Origin: Takifugu bimaculatus | Lineage: Eukaryota > Chordata > Actinopteri > Tetraodontiformes > Tetraodontidae | Assembly (NCBI GenBank): GCA_004026145.2 | Contig: CP034996.1 | Span: 4,193,081-4,257,080 of the forward strand | Reading direction: 5' to 3' | Length of the DNA stretch: 64,000 bases | Part shown: piece by piece, positions 10,431 to 22,979 of the stretch | Layout: each line of letters begins with the position of its first letter | How positions within the stretch are numbered: position 1 is the first letter of the stretch | Program-made: the position numbers and the translations under genes | The notes under the pieces: model-generated | What the model saw: only the letters and a program-made list of their open reading frames with translations | Told to the model about the DNA's origin: nothing | Database searches by the model: none

Positions 10431-12391
10431 CTGAGGAAACATCAGAAATAGTGATGAGACTGTGATGAAGGTAAATAATCTGTAGAGGTTGTAGTTCAAT
10501 AATCCCAATTCACTGCATTTTTATCAAACAGGAACATTTCTAATCCATTCTGGATAACAACTGAATCAATAAATCAATGATGTCTCTGTATCATTTTCAT
10601 GTTTTCAGAGTTTAAGCTGCTTTTTTTAACTGTTCCCTGCAGTGAGAAAAGAACTGGCACCTTTTCCAGCCCCTCATCCTGCAGCACTGAATGTGCTCTA
10701 AAGTTCTTTCCAGAGCAAACGTCTCTGCACTTGCAGCAACGTGTTGTAGTCATGGATCCGTGAGGAGAACCGGATACAGGAAACGCCCCCACTTTGATCC
10801 CAAAACCCAACTGGTGGCCAACGGTGGTCCGGCAATGACGGGGACGCTGGTCCATCGGGCCGACAACACTGGTTTTCCACAGGCCAACATGGTGAAAGGA
10901 CTGTCTTCAGCTCAGCCACTAAATTATCTGGTGCTACATAAACATACTAGTCAGGACTTTTTAACTCCCCTCCTTTGTTCCCCTCTTCAATTATTTCTAT
11001 GATCCAAGTCCTCAAAGATCACTGCTCTATTTAAAATAGATGAAGAAATGACACCCACTCCTGCATTTCTTTCACAGTGGTTCCACAACATAGAACAATA
11101 AACCACTGGGAGAAAACGTGCAACATGAACCCAAAATCCTGTTGGTGTCCTGTGATCCTGTGTGGATTTAGTTAATTATTTTTAAAGTTTATTGTCTTAA
11201 ATAATACCAAAATATCCAGCTGTAACCTGGACTGTTGAACAACTCTAATAACTCTAAGAGCTTTTCACCTGTCACAAAAATGTTGCTCTTCCTGCTTCGT
11301 CTGAACAGAATACTTTCACTTTTAAAACCTAATCAGCAGCTTTATGGCGTATATATTACTACCATTAAAGCATTCTGGGAGGGTTTAAAGTTCTTTTAGG
11401 ATCAGTAGCAAAGAGCAGAAAAATAAACTAAACTTCACTTAGAAAGACTATTCAACTATAACTAAAGCCAGACTATAAGAAAGTTAAATAAGACCTCTTC
11501 ATTTATAATGTATAATGATGTTTTGTGCTAAAACTAAATATGAAGTCTTGTTGAATTTTCTTAAGCCAAGAATTCTTCAGCTCTATGCAGCTCTTCAATA
11601 GTCACAAAAATGTTTTCAAATCTTGATTTTATCTCCAAACACAACTGTCAATTCTTTTCAATAATGCTCTTCGTTTCCACTCACCTTGTCGGTCTTCAGT
11701 CTTCCTGCTTAGTCTGAAAGGAATACTTTTAAAAACTGGTTTGTTGGGTTCCCAGTTTCTGGGAACGTTGTTGCGGGTGTCTACCTGCAGGGGGGGTGGA
11801 GGAGCCGCTCATCAGCCACAGTGGCCCCGCAGACACACGCACCTGCGGTCTCTCTTCACACATTTTCATTATTTATTGTCATTTTTGGGTCTAAACTGGA
11901 CCAGTTCTGTGAGCTGTTTGGCTTTTTCTGTGGACCAGATGTTCCAGGCAGGTTCCATCATCGGACACAGACGGAGACAGGTCACGTGACAACAGTCAGC
12001 CTTTAGTTCTTTATTACAGGAGGATCTGGTTTATATACAGACACGTATCTGCAAAATACTAAAAAGTCTATGAACCCAAAGTACTAAAAAGTCTACATCC
12101 ACGCACACGCGTGTATTAAGTGTTTATACACACGTGTGCGCGTACGTGCACACTGTATATTCATCTAATAACTGTGAGTTTCTAAAACAGCAAAGTAGAG
12201 TCACTGAGGCACGGCTTCACCTCCTTTACACCGAGGTTTCCCTGAGCAGGTGTGATGAACTGTTGCAGGAGGAAAAGCATGGAACATGTTAATAACCGGA
12301 CACAACAACACTCAGGTTTATTGTCTGACGGCATCAGTGTCTCTGGTTGCATCTGTCTGAGGAGCATTGTGAAACCAGGAGCAGTGTAAAT
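10431..12391. other. NLR-A upstream region, no gene recognised
   Basis: Holds the presumed NLR-A promoter and 5' UTR side. A stretch at 10600-10930, conserved in unit B at 39200-39540, is open on both strands but shows no domain. At 11720-11862 about 140 bp is unrelated to the roughly 515 bp at the same place in unit B (40483-40998). Around 12100-12150 lies an alternating purine-pyrimidine, partly palindromic run (ACACGCGTGT and ACACACGTGTGCGCG), capable of Z-DNA or a hairpin. Confidence 0.5.
12010..12015 (-). terminator. Orphan AATAAA poly(A) signal on minus strand
   Basis: AATAAA read on the minus strand within a conserved block also present at 41147-41152. No minus-strand coding exon was seen upstream of it (12016-16133), so it may be the 3' UTR of a gene whose coding part was lost, or chance. 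Confidence 0.3.

Positions 12392-12417
<26 letters not shown>
12392..12417 (+). repeat. 26-base G homopolymer
   Basis: Uninterrupted G run; the matching site in unit B (41513-41520) has only eight G. It may be real slippage or an assembly artefact. Confidence 0.9.
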
Positions 12418-12422
<5 letters not shown>

Positions 12423-13887
12423 AGTGGATGCTGCATTCATCAAACACACAATAGTCAGAAGAGAAGAAGGAAGAACAGAAGCCCGTGTTCCTCAGTGTTG
12501 GTGTGGAGACGCCTGTTTGGAGGAGCAGGAAGCAGGCTGGACTCTTCCAGCTGGCTTTAATGCCACTTCTCTTCTGAGAACCTCCCAGCAGCTTTCTCTC
12601 CACCATCTTTTTACGCTGAAGGTTTTTGATCATTTCAGGTCAGATGTTCTTGGACTGAGGTTAAACATGTTTGTTCTTGTGCTCGGAGCGAACCGACGAT
12701 CCTCTAAAGTCAGGCATCCTAAAGGTGGATGTTTTCTGAGGCCTGGAGGCTTTAAAGTGGCGCTTTTACCCACTTGTCCTCGTTCTGTTGGAAACTTGAT
12801 CCAAAAACCTTTTCTGGAGCTTCATGTTCTGCTTTTTTGAAGGAATGAAATGGTTTCATCAGCGCTGCCGGGGGCTGAGCAGGCTTCATAAAGCTGAAGC
12901 TCTGAGATCCTTTAAAGATCTCCTGGAATCAGCAGATGGGGTTTTGATCAAAAACTGTAAGAATCAGTCAAGCTATCAAATCTTGACTCAGTCCAAGCGT
13001 GAACCAGTCCATCCAGAGCTGATTATGGCTCAGCCAGGAGGAAAGCACGGCCTGGGGGGGTTCATATGGAGCAGGCACACTCTGGCTCTATTGCTACTGA
13101 AAACAGCCCTTCAGCACAGCAGCCTGGAATACAGTTCTGGAGAACACCTGTTCCCAACAGAACCTGTTTAAAACGGGACCAGTAAAGATGCCCGGCGTGA
13201 CCACGACCACGGGGGGGGGGGGGGAGGGGCAGAGACAGGCGGTAACGCCGCTGCCCACCGATTCACCTGGAAACAACAAAAACCCCAGCAGCTTGGACCC
13301 AATATGGCAGCGTGTTCCTCAAACTCTCCCCACAGCTTCATTGCTAAACAGGATTTGGGTTTTTTTGTCCGTGCTAAATGGAAAGTGTTTGTCCTTTGGT
13401 GGTCCAACAGGACCAGGATTTGGATGGATGGATGATTTGATGTTATTGAGAATAAAAACAGCTGAAAATGGAAGCAGAGATGTTTCAAAGCACCAGAGTT
13501 CAGAAAGAGTTTCTAATCAAACACCGCCTGTTGGGAATGATGAATGGATACATTTTTATTTAATTTAGACTAATTTTAACATCCTTTATGCCAGTTCCAT
13601 AGAGCACACACACACACACACTAGCAAAGATGATATTCAAACAGCCAAATAAATGGGAGTCAAAAGAAATCATTTAAAGCTCATATGTCAGAGTCAAGGT
13701 CGAGGGTTTTCTATGGCCCCCGGGATGACATTGATTTATTATTAGAACCGGCCCACAGGCCGCAGATGTTTTACACAGGCCAATACTACATTTCCCACAA
13801 TGCAACGGTGACAGTCTGAGCGGGAGGTGGCTTCATTTTATTATTTATCAGTAGTCATTAGCATAACAGCAAAAGTTAACTTTCAGA
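12418..13887. other. Conserved non-coding spacer before the minisatellite
   Basis: Nearly identical to 41521-43000 in unit B. It contains a second short G tract at 13211-13223 and a (CA)n run at about 13602-13621. Apparent frames of 100-140 residues have no domain and are not flanked by splice sites. Confidence 0.5.
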
Positions 13888-15393
13888 AACTCCCCTCGTT
13901 ATATGTGTCAACTCCCCTCGTTATATATGTTGACTCCCCTCGTTATATGTGTCAACTCCCCTCGTTATATATGTCAACTCCCCTCGTTATATGTGTCGAC
14001 TCCCCTCGTTATATGTGTCAACTCCCCTCGTTATATATGTCAACTCCCCTCGTTATATGTGTCAACTCCCCTCGTTATATATGTCAACTCCCCTCGTTAT
14101 ATATGTCAACTCCCCTCGTTATATGTGTCAACTCCCCTCGTTATATGTGTCAACTCCCCTCGTTATATATGTCAACTCCCCTCGTTATAGTGTCAACTCC
14201 CCTCGTTATATGTCAACTCCCTCGTTATATGTGTCGACCCTCGTTATATGTGTCGACTCCCCTCGTTATATGTGTCAACTCCCCTCGTTAATGTGTCAAC
14301 TCCCCTCGTTATATGTGTCAACTCCCCTCGTTATATATGTCAACTCCCCTCGTTATATGTGTCAACTCCCCTCGTTATATATGTCAACTCCCTTTTATAT
14401 ATGTCAACTCCCCTCGTTATATATGTCAACTCCCCTCGTTATATGTTCAACTCCCCTCTTATATATGTCAACTCCCCTCGTTATGTTGGACTCCCCTCGT
14501 TATAGTGTCAACTCCCCTCGTTATATATGTCAACTCCCCTCGTTATATGTGTCAACTCCCCTCGTTATATATGTCAACTCCCCTCGTTATATATGTCAAC
14601 TCCCCTCGTTATATATGTTGACTCCCCTCGTTATATGTGTCAACTCCCCTCGTTATATATGTTGACTCCCCTCGTTATATGTGTCAACTCCCCTCGTTAT
14701 ATATGTCAACTCCCCTCGTTATATGTGTCGACTCCCCTCGTTATATGTGTCAACTCCCCTCGTTATATATGTCAACTCCCCTCGTTATATGTGTCAACTC
14801 CCCTCGTTATATATGTCAACTCCCCTCGTTATACGTGTCAACTCCCCTTGTTATATATGTCAACTCCCCTTTTTATATATGTCAACTCCCCTCGTTATAT
14901 ATGTCAACTCCCCTCGTTATATGTGGTAACTCCCCTCGTTATATATGTCAACTCCCCTCGTTATATGTGTCAACTCCCCTCGTTATATATGTCGACTCCC
15001 CTCGTTATATATGTCAACTCCCCTCGTTATACGTGTCAACTCCCCTTGTTATATATGTCAACTCCCCTTTTTATATATGTCAACTCCCCTCGTTATATAT
15101 GTCAACTCCCCTCGTTATATGTGTTAACTCCCCTCGTTATATATGTCAACTCCCCTCGTTATATGTGTCAACTCCCCTCGTTATATATGTCGACTCCCCT
15201 CGTTATATATGTCAACTCCCCTCGTTATACGTGTCAACTCCCCTTGTTATATATGTCAACTCCCCTTTTTATATATGTCAACTCCCCTCGTTATATATGT
15301 CAACTCCCCTCGTTATATGTGTTAACTCCCCTCGTTATATATGTCAACTCCCCTCGTTATATGTGTCAACTCCCCTCGTTATATATGTCAACT
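13888..15393 (+). repeat. 22-bp minisatellite, about 68 units
   Basis: Head-to-tail array of a 22-bp unit with core CTCCCCTCGTTATAT followed by ATGTCAA, GTGTCAA, ATGTCGA or similar variants. Because 22 is not a multiple of 3, the array cycles through all three plus frames. None contains a stop codon, so long artefactual frames of repeating STPLVIYVNSPRYICQLPS appear. Some units carry 1-4 base deletions, mostly in 14190-14500. A higher-order block of nine units (198 bp) recurs three times between about 14820 and 15320. Unit B has only about 24 units. Confidence 0.97.
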
Positions 15394-16059
15394 TGCTCTT
15401 CATCTTCTCCACCATCATCTCCCTCTTTTAGTTGGCTGCACAGGTGAAGGTTACAGGTGTCTGACGAGCGCTCCTCTGGGGGGGCGTATAGCTCCCAGAC
15501 CACGCCGTGCTATTAGCAGTATAATGCTAACGTGTCGTAAAAAGGGCTTAATAACAGGGCTGGGGGTAATTGAAGGACACACTGCCCGGCAGCACCAGGA
15601 AAAGCAAATGTCTGTACGATCTTCCCAGTCCTCAATATGGGTGCGAGCAGACTGCTGCTAGGCATTGTGGGTACTGGGCGAGAAGGCCAGGGGGTTAAAA
15701 GACGTGATTATCCTTATTAAGGTTGGACAGGGGCCAGAAACTTGAATTTCTGTGGCGAGATGAAAGTGAGTCTGTTTTTCTATTTCCATCGTGAGGTGAG
15801 CGTTCTGGCCGGTTACTGTGAAAACTTGCACGCTCACATGCACGCTCACACGGAGCCACGCTGACACTCTCAACATCTGTTGGAGAGAGATCCATCCGTT
15901 TCCCGCTCCTCGGCCGTAACCTCTACTGACCTGTGGCAACATTTAAACCCACAGTTTAAATATTTACTTGGTAAATAAGTGACCCTGATTTGAAAGTTGC
16001 TGTGGAACTGTCACGTGTGTAGCAGTACCTTGGTATTTATATCTCAGAGTGAGACTTTA

Positions 16060-16060
<1 letters not shown>
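15394..16060. other. Spacer between minisatellite and rnf43-A
   Basis: No gene recognised. I looked here for the upstream rnf43 exons (signal peptide and N-terminal PA domain) and found none. It lacks about 33 bp present in unit B at 44159-44194. Confidence 0.5.

Positions 16061-16124
<64 letters not shown>
16061..16124 (+). repeat. (TG)32 microsatellite
   Basis: Pure TG dinucleotide run of 64 bp directly upstream of the first rnf43-A exon. Unit B has a run of the same length at 44234-44297. Confidence 0.97.
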
Positions 16125-16125
<1 letters not shown>

Positions 16126-18675
16126 TGGTTTAGGCTCGCATGGCTTTGGACAAAGGAGCCCAAGCTGTCATCTTCGACGTCAGCGATGATGCCGACGCTG
16201 CCGCTGAGGTGAGTGTGGAGGGTTGGCCGGAAGCACCTCTGGAGCAGAGCTCTGAACAGAAGCATCACATCCGTGTCTGTCTGTGGTCCTCCTCTTGGTT
16301 CCGACACCATCCACGTGGCCCAGCTGCGGGAGGCCGACTCCCTCCCCCGGCCCGTCGTGATGGTGGAGTCTGACAATGCGGAGGAGCTGATGGCTCTGGT
16401 CAACAAGAACGAGGAGGCCGTCGTTCGGATCGAGATCATGGTGAATCCACCACGATGGGTAATTAGAACCCAGCAAACGCGTCACCTGTGTGTTCCCGTG
16501 CTGTGTATGGCCACTGTACTTCTCCACTTGCCTTTGTAGCCACACTACGACATGGGCATCGTCCTCACCATCGTCCTGGCCGTCCTCACCATTGTCCTCA
16601 TCTTCGCTCTACGTTACAAGTGCAGGTCCAGCAGAACCTGGGTGAGTCCGAGTCACATTCCTTTGCACCATCAGTCCACCTGGAGTTATTAGATGGATCC
16701 GGTCAAAGTGTTCTGCCCTGTGGGTTCAGGACTCGGTTCACCAACAGACCAGGCAGGCCATCAGCCGCCTGGAGACTAAAACCTACAACTCTCAGGGCTG
16801 CTCAGGCCCCCATCACCAGCGGGCCCCCTGGGGGTCAGCCAGCAGCTCCAACTCAAGTCCGGTCTGTGCTATCTGCCTGGAGGAGTTCCAGGACGGCCAG
16901 GTGAGAGAGGTGATGCTACACTAAAGCCCCTGTAGATGCTCCTGTCTTCACCTCTCTCCTTGTTGTGCCAGCACTTGAGGATTATATCGTGCGCTCATGA
17001 GTTCCATAAAGACTGCGTGGACCCCTGGCTGCTGCAGCACCGCACCTGCCCCCTCTGCATGCACAACATCATGGGTGTGTTCCTTTGATTTCTAATTCAT
17101 GTCTGCAGCTACGCCGTTAGCTCCTGTAGCATTGGGTACATCTTGTCTGTGGTTGCCTCCCCCAGGGACCGAGCGGCAGGCCCAGAGGTTCAGACTGCAG
17201 CAGAGTTCAGAGCAAAGCCAGGGCTTTCTCCACCATCATCCTTACAGTGGCCCGAGGAACCACCACTTCCCTCAGCATGCTGTCCCCTTCTCTCTAAGGC
17301 CCCAGTATCCTTGTGGACCTTCTGGACCCTATCCTGATCTGGGCCACTACAATGGCTCTTCTCCAAGGGATGACCAAACTCTTCAATTCCTGGCTAGCAG
17401 ACCGTTCGGCTCTAGCTGTGGGTATCACCGACCCGCAGAGGGTCCCGGGAGGCCCAGATGTTTGGAGGTAACTGCAGGACCTCTTCCCACCACTACGCCC
17501 CACGTCGGTCCTGCCACACCTATCGATCGTCCTGTCCCGCCCAGTGCAGTGCGTCCAGCTCAAGGCTCTACCACGGACCTTCAGTGGGGCCCCAGCCCCG
17601 TAGGACGCTGGGCCATGGCCGACAGGGGGAGGGGAGCTGCTCAGGTGGCAGCTACCACACAGAACGCAGTGGGTACCTGGCTGATGGGCCAGCGAGTGAC
17701 TCCAGCTCAGGGCCGTGTCACGGTTCCTCCAGTGACTCGGTTCTCAATTGTACTGACGTATCTCTGCAGGGGGTCTATGGTAGCTGGTCCACCTTCCGCA
17801 GCTCTTTGAGTAGTGATTATGATCCGTTTGTTTACTATGGGCCCGGTAACGGACATTCTGCCGCCCGCAGAAGTAGCTTGGACACATGTGCCCAGACCCG
17901 GCCCAGGTCTCTGGATTCTGTGGAGAACAAAGCGGTCTGCCCTGAGGAGCAGCAGCCCCAGACTGTGTTCAACCACATTCACTACCACCGCCACAGACAT
18001 CACCACTATGAGGAGGAGGAGCACAGCCAGAGTCCTGCGAGAGGTTCTGAGGAGGAGTTAGGAGCTACTGCGGCAGCTCCAGCTGCTCTCAGCTTAGACA
18101 AAGACTCCCCGGAACACAGTCCCTGCCTGTGCCCTAATCCAGACCCAACGGATCGACCAAGTCCTGGGACAGACTGTCAGGACCGTGATCCGAGCCGGCC
18201 GGCAGGACCTTCAGTTAAAGTGTCCCCCGTCCCTTTACAGATTCCACCCCACTGCTGCCACCGGGGCCACGGACACCCTCCCTCTGCTCGGACAGGGAGC
18301 TGTGTGGTGGACGGCCCTTCTGTCTGCTTCCACCAGGGACTGGACCTGCAGGAGGACCGCAGCATCCACATCCACTATGGTCAGAGTCCAGGTTTCTGCT
18401 GCCCCCAGCCGGAGCTGCACCGGGCCCTGCTGCCTGTCCCTCTTCTTCTGGACTCAGGAATGGAGGACTGCTCCTATTGTACCGGGGCCCATGTGGTGTG
18501 GCAAAAGCGGGTGCCCCAGGCCCACTCTGACCCCCAGCTCCTGGGGCCCGGGGGGCCCCGGGACAGGCCGGTGTGCATGTTCCACCCTGGTCACGCTGCT
18601 GACCGCAGCACAGACCTCTGTTTGTACTGTCAAGCCTTACATCACAGTCAGGGTAAGGGTCCCTAGCAACAGGAC

Positions 18676-19433
18676 GAAGGATTAGAATAATCATAGTAAT
18701 GATAATAATTATGATAAAAACAACAACAATGTGAATAAAAACACTAATATTGATCATAATAATAATAATTGTGATAATAACAACAAGAATATGAATAAAG
18801 ACACCAATGATGATAATATTATTAATAATGATGATAATTATAATAGTAATAATAATATTAGTAATATTGCCAATAATAACAGCAATAGTAATAATTATAA
18901 TACTACTAATAATAATTATGATCATAGTAATGATGATTGTTTTACTATTATTGTTATTATTGCAATTCTTATTATTAGTAGAACTATTATTACTATTATT
19001 ATTACTAGTAGTACTATTACTTTTTTAATAATAATAGTAATATTGATAATAATGATGATGATTATAATAGTAAAAACAACAATTAATAATAATCACAATT
19101 ATTATTATTATAATACTACTAAAAACAATAATAATTGCAATAACAATAATAATAATACTTAAACGGTAATTTTGATAATAATATTTATAATAGTAATTAT
19201 GATAATTATAATAGTAATAATACTTGTAATACTACTACTAATAATAATAATAGCAATAACAATAATTGTTACTATTATAATACTACTACTACTAATAATA
19301 ATAGCAATAACAATAATTGTTACTATTATACTACTAATAATAATAATAATGATGTTGATGATAATAGTATCATGATATTGTTGTTGTTGTTGTTGTTAAC
19401 AACAATAATAGTAATAATAATTAATAATAACAA
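18676..19433 (+). repeat. AT-rich trinucleotide-like low-complexity tract
   Basis: About 760 bp of AATAAT/ATT/GAT-type interrupted triplets inside the last rnf43-A intron. It gives frames of only Asn/Ile/Leu that are not genes. Unit B has a shorter version of about 500 bp. Confidence 0.95.
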
Positions 19434-19467
19434 ATGTGCTCTTCGGCCCCACTGATTAGGAATCAAA

Positions 19468-19884
19468 TGTGTGTGTGTGTCTCAGTGTGTGTGTGTCTCA
19501 GTGTGTCTCAGTGTGTGTGTGTGTCTCAGTGTGTGTGTCTCAGTGTGTCTCAGTGTGTGTCTCAGTGTGTCTCAGTGTGTGTCTCAGTGTGTGTGGTCTC
19601 AGTGTGTGTCTCAGTGTGTGTCTCAGTGTGTGTCTCAGTGTGTCTCAGTGTGTGTCTCAGTGTGTGTCTCAGTGTGTGTCTCAGTGTGTGTGTGTGTCTG
19701 AGTGTGTGTCTCAGTGTGTGTCTCAGTGTGTCTCAGTGTGTGTCTCAGTGTGTGTCTCAGTGTGTCTGAGTGTGTGTCTCAGTGTGTGTCTCAGTGTGTC
19801 TCAGTGTGTGTCTCAGTGTGTCTCAGTGTGTGTCTCAGTGTGTGTGTGTCTCAGTGTGTGTCTCAGTGTGTGTCTCAGTGTGTT
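19468..19884 (+). repeat. (GTGTGTCTCA)n imperfect array, 0.4 kb
   Basis: Mix of TGTGTGTCTCAG and TGTGTCTCAG units with occasional TGAG variants, in the last rnf43-A intron about 45 bp before the final exon. It is open in several frames as Cys-Val-Ser-Gln repeats, which I treat as artefact. In unit B the array is over four times longer. Confidence 0.97.
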
Positions 19885-19954
19885 TTGCTGATCCAGCTGG
19901 ACGGTAACGTGGTTTCTTGTGTGCACAGGATCAGAAGAAGAATCTGGTGTGTGA

Positions 19955-22760
19955 ACATTGGCCGTCTCCCATTGTATCGCGCTGCTACTCAGGAGCCAGG
20001 ATGGAAACGCCTCCTCAAGCCTTCCACCACGCTGCCAGACACGCCTTCCTTCATCTTCACGTCAAATGTAGCTCCTTGTGATCAAAGCACAATTACTGTG
20101 ACTAAGTCATTCAGCATAGATTGTTTTCATGAGTTGTTGGGGACAAGACTTCGTGCCCTTGTGATTCATTAGGGGGGGTTCAGTAACGAGCATGAATCCA
20201 CAGGTTTCCTGCTCCTTAGGGACACCGAACACATGATCCTTGGTTAGCAGTCTCCAGGAACTGAGACAGAATCCACCCTTTCGGAGGCTTCTTGTGACCC
20301 TGGTGCCCAAGAATATTCGGCTTTGTGGCAGCTTAACGGAGGACTGTGAATAAAACGAGCGATAGGAGCTCTTTCTATCCCACGACACTAAAACCAAACC
20401 AAATTGAACACATGATGGTGACACTGGGTTTGACCCAGTTTGGTGGGGGGGTTGTTGTGCATTGGTAGAAGACTCCATCTCAGATTAGCAGAATCTCCCA
20501 GAAGTCGCTGGGATTGGTCAAATTTCTTCAGCTCGCTGCGAAAGCCTCGATTTGAGGTACCTTCCTCCACCCTAGTGGTCTTCCTCTTCCTCCTCCTAGT
20601 TCAGTTTCTCGAGGAAAAGCTCTTCTCTCCATCCTACCTCACATTTCTTACACGGCCTCACGAGGAGGCTCTTTAAAGGTACTGCTGTAGTGAGGATATG
20701 AACCCTTCTGGTCTCAATCATGTAGCTCCCATTAACTCAGCAGAGAGTCTAAATGGAGAGAAAGATTGACCTTTGACCCCTCAAACGACAAGGATTCTAG
20801 CGCGGGCCTTGTTCTCATCATTTCACTAATGGCAGCTGTTCTCATCGTGTGTGTCAGATCGTTTTCTTTTGTTAAACCTTTAACCCTTTTAAGGTGAACC
20901 AGTTTGACTGAACTCCCTCGTCATTACAAGCTATTTTCTCTTGGTTGTCGTTTCTCTCCGGTGGTTGCGTCTCGCGCTCAGACCTCAGTGCTGCTAATCC
21001 TCCCTGAAAGACAGTGATAAAGGAGAAAAAGATAATGACTAAAGTGGAATGGAGCCATTTTAGAGAGCCTGCAGCCCCCCTCAGTCTGCCTTGGATGGTT
21101 GGATTTGACTATTATGCTTTGCTGTTCGGCTGTGTGACAGCTGTTGCAGGAACAACTGAGCACTGGAAAAACAGGACACTTATTCTTATTGACGGACACA
21201 GAAGCCAATGTGAAACTGCCTTCATGATGGTCCATGTGATTTCATCCAGTCAGACCACTTTAGATCCACCTGAAACCAGAACTGCTCAAAGATATTTTTA
21301 AAAAGTACTTAACCCCCCCCCCCCCAATTAGGTGAGTTTCCCTCTCCTCTAAATGATAATGTGAGCAACCCTCTCTTAACAGAAGGACTTTTTGAAGTGT
21401 GAACGCAGTCCGACTTCAGATTAGAGATGCACCGATCTGGCCGCTTCTGTGCTAATTACTCCAAAACCTCAATGAATAAACTCTGTGCTTGAGCGTTCGG
21501 GACGTTCTAGTTCTAGTTTTGGTTTGTGTGACTTCCTGTGTGGGTCAGCAATGGTGCTGCCTGCCAGGAGACATTGGACAAAGACTTTTAAAGGAAACAC
21601 ACTTAATTCAGTGAAGGTATCAATAATCATGCATAAGCTAACATTAAGCTTGATTGAGATGTTCAGCAGCTTTGTCAAATAAAATGAGCTGTTTTGTTAT
21701 TAGTAGATAAGAGTGTTGCAAAAATGCTCACAGTTTGGTTGGGTTCTTCTCCACTGTTGGTCATAAACTAAGCTCCTTCTCTAGGACAGCAGTACCAGGA
21801 CCAGAGTGACAGCTGATCCATTTGAGTACCAGGCCAGTTTTAGAGATATCTGATCGGTGCATCCCTGCGTCAGGTGTCGATGGGGGAAAGAATCGTGGGT
21901 AATTCTGGTAGCACTTACTAAAGCTTTTATGTGCCTTATTTGTTAAAAAATAATGTTGACAATCAGGAGCCTGCGCTGATCCGTCTGCCAAAGGGGTGAG
22001 CAGCTAAACCCACTTACCCGGAACACAAGAACATGCCTGTTGACCCCGGTTGACCTCGGTTGACCTCTGCTTTCCCTTCACCGTAGCTCAGAAACATTTG
22101 GCATCTTTGTTCTGACCCTCATTAGAAATGTGCCAGCATGAGGTTCTCCAGCCCCAGGTTCTCCATCTGTGCATCCGTCTCTGTGACCCACGCTTGGACC
22201 CCCAACAGGCTCGACTGTGACGCCGGGGTTGGAATTGACTGAATAACGTGCAGCACTTTGGCAAAATTCAGTTTACAAATTTAAAATCAGCCCCAAACCA
22301 GCAGCATGGGATTCTTGATGCCAGGGTTTAGCTGGTGTGGTCTAATCCTCTTCAGGATCTTCCCCTTTGTGCCTTTTTTATCTGGTGGATGCAAGTCTGG
22401 CAACAATAATGAGCTAAAACTGCCTTTGCTCAGAGTAAATAAAAACAAAGGTCCCTTTTAGAATTTAAAGGGACTTGTCAGTATATTTTTGAATACTTTG
22501 CGTACAAAAAGGAACAACAAAACCAGAAAAGAAATAGTGTTGTATTTTATATATGATAGAACATTTCATTATAGTGACACGTCACTAATATATTTATTTA
22601 CTAATATATTTATCCATTTTGTTCAGGTTTGAAAGTGGTTTCTGTATAGACTGAATGTTTCTATATGGAATCTGACCAGTGCCATCACAGATATATGAAC
22701 CTGTCTTCATTCCAATTATATGCAAATAAATTATTTTGAAATAAAATGTCCTGCTCTGAT
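19955..22760 (+). other. Probable rnf43-A 3' UTR and downstream spacer
   Basis: About 2.8 kb without recognisable coding sequence, conserved in unit B. AATAAA signals on the plus strand at 22725-22730 and 22740-22745 could end the rnf43 transcript. A poly(C) run lies near 21309. Confidence 0.45.
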
Positions 22761-22979
22761 TTTTTTTCCGCTCCTTGTTAAAGTTGTAAAGGATTCATCC
22801 AGATTAATCCACTACTGAGGTCACTAGTCCCCCCTACCTTCACTTAAAGAGACTAGCATCACTTCGTTGACGAGACTTCCCGCAGGATAAGAATGTCGTC
22901 AAAGGATCGCACCTCTGGATTAACTTGGACTGTTGCCCCTTTCCAAGACTGCCCTTTTTGGTTCTTCACTTTGCTTTCC

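Larger units (their letters stand above)
16134..19954 (+). pseudogene. rnf43: rnf43-A, 5'-truncated and frameshifted E3 ubiquitin ligase
   Basis: RNF43 is a membrane RING E3 ligase that removes Frizzled receptors and so dampens Wnt signalling. Exons: 16134-16208 and 16324-16458 (C-terminal PA domain, GAQAVIFDVSDD), 16540-16641 (transmembrane, MGIVLTIVLAVLTIVLIFAL), 16730-16900 and 16972-17074 (RING-H2: CAICLEEF, CAHEFHKDC, CPLC), 17166-18652 (long tail including SGYLADGPASDSSSGPCHGS), 19929-19954 (ends in a GSEEES motif). One C is missing at 17451-17455 relative to unit B; the frame then ends at 17807-17809, removing most of the tail. No exon for the signal peptide or N-terminal PA half was found. 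The tail motifs favour RNF43 over ZNRF3. Confidence 0.88.

Noticed and set aside
10574..11002. Small protein gene upstream of NLR-A
   Set aside because: Conserved in unit B, but open on both strands with no domain, no splice context and no clear start; left as unassigned spacer.
13827..15661. Long plus-strand reading frames of repeating Pro-Ser-Leu-Tyr peptides
   Set aside because: They are produced by the 22-bp minisatellite in every frame, with no splice sites or unique domain.
16044..16545. Minus-strand frames with His-Thr repeats over the first rnf43 exons
   Set aside because: Antisense of the TG microsatellite and of clear rnf43 exons with proper splice sites.
18731..19375. Asn-rich and Ile-rich proteins on both strands
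   Set aside because: Low-complexity triplet tract in an intron.
16134..19954. ZNRF3 instead of RNF43
   Set aside because: The tail motif SGYLADGPASDSSSGPCHGS, the HxHxH-rich segment and the GSEEE end fit RNF43.
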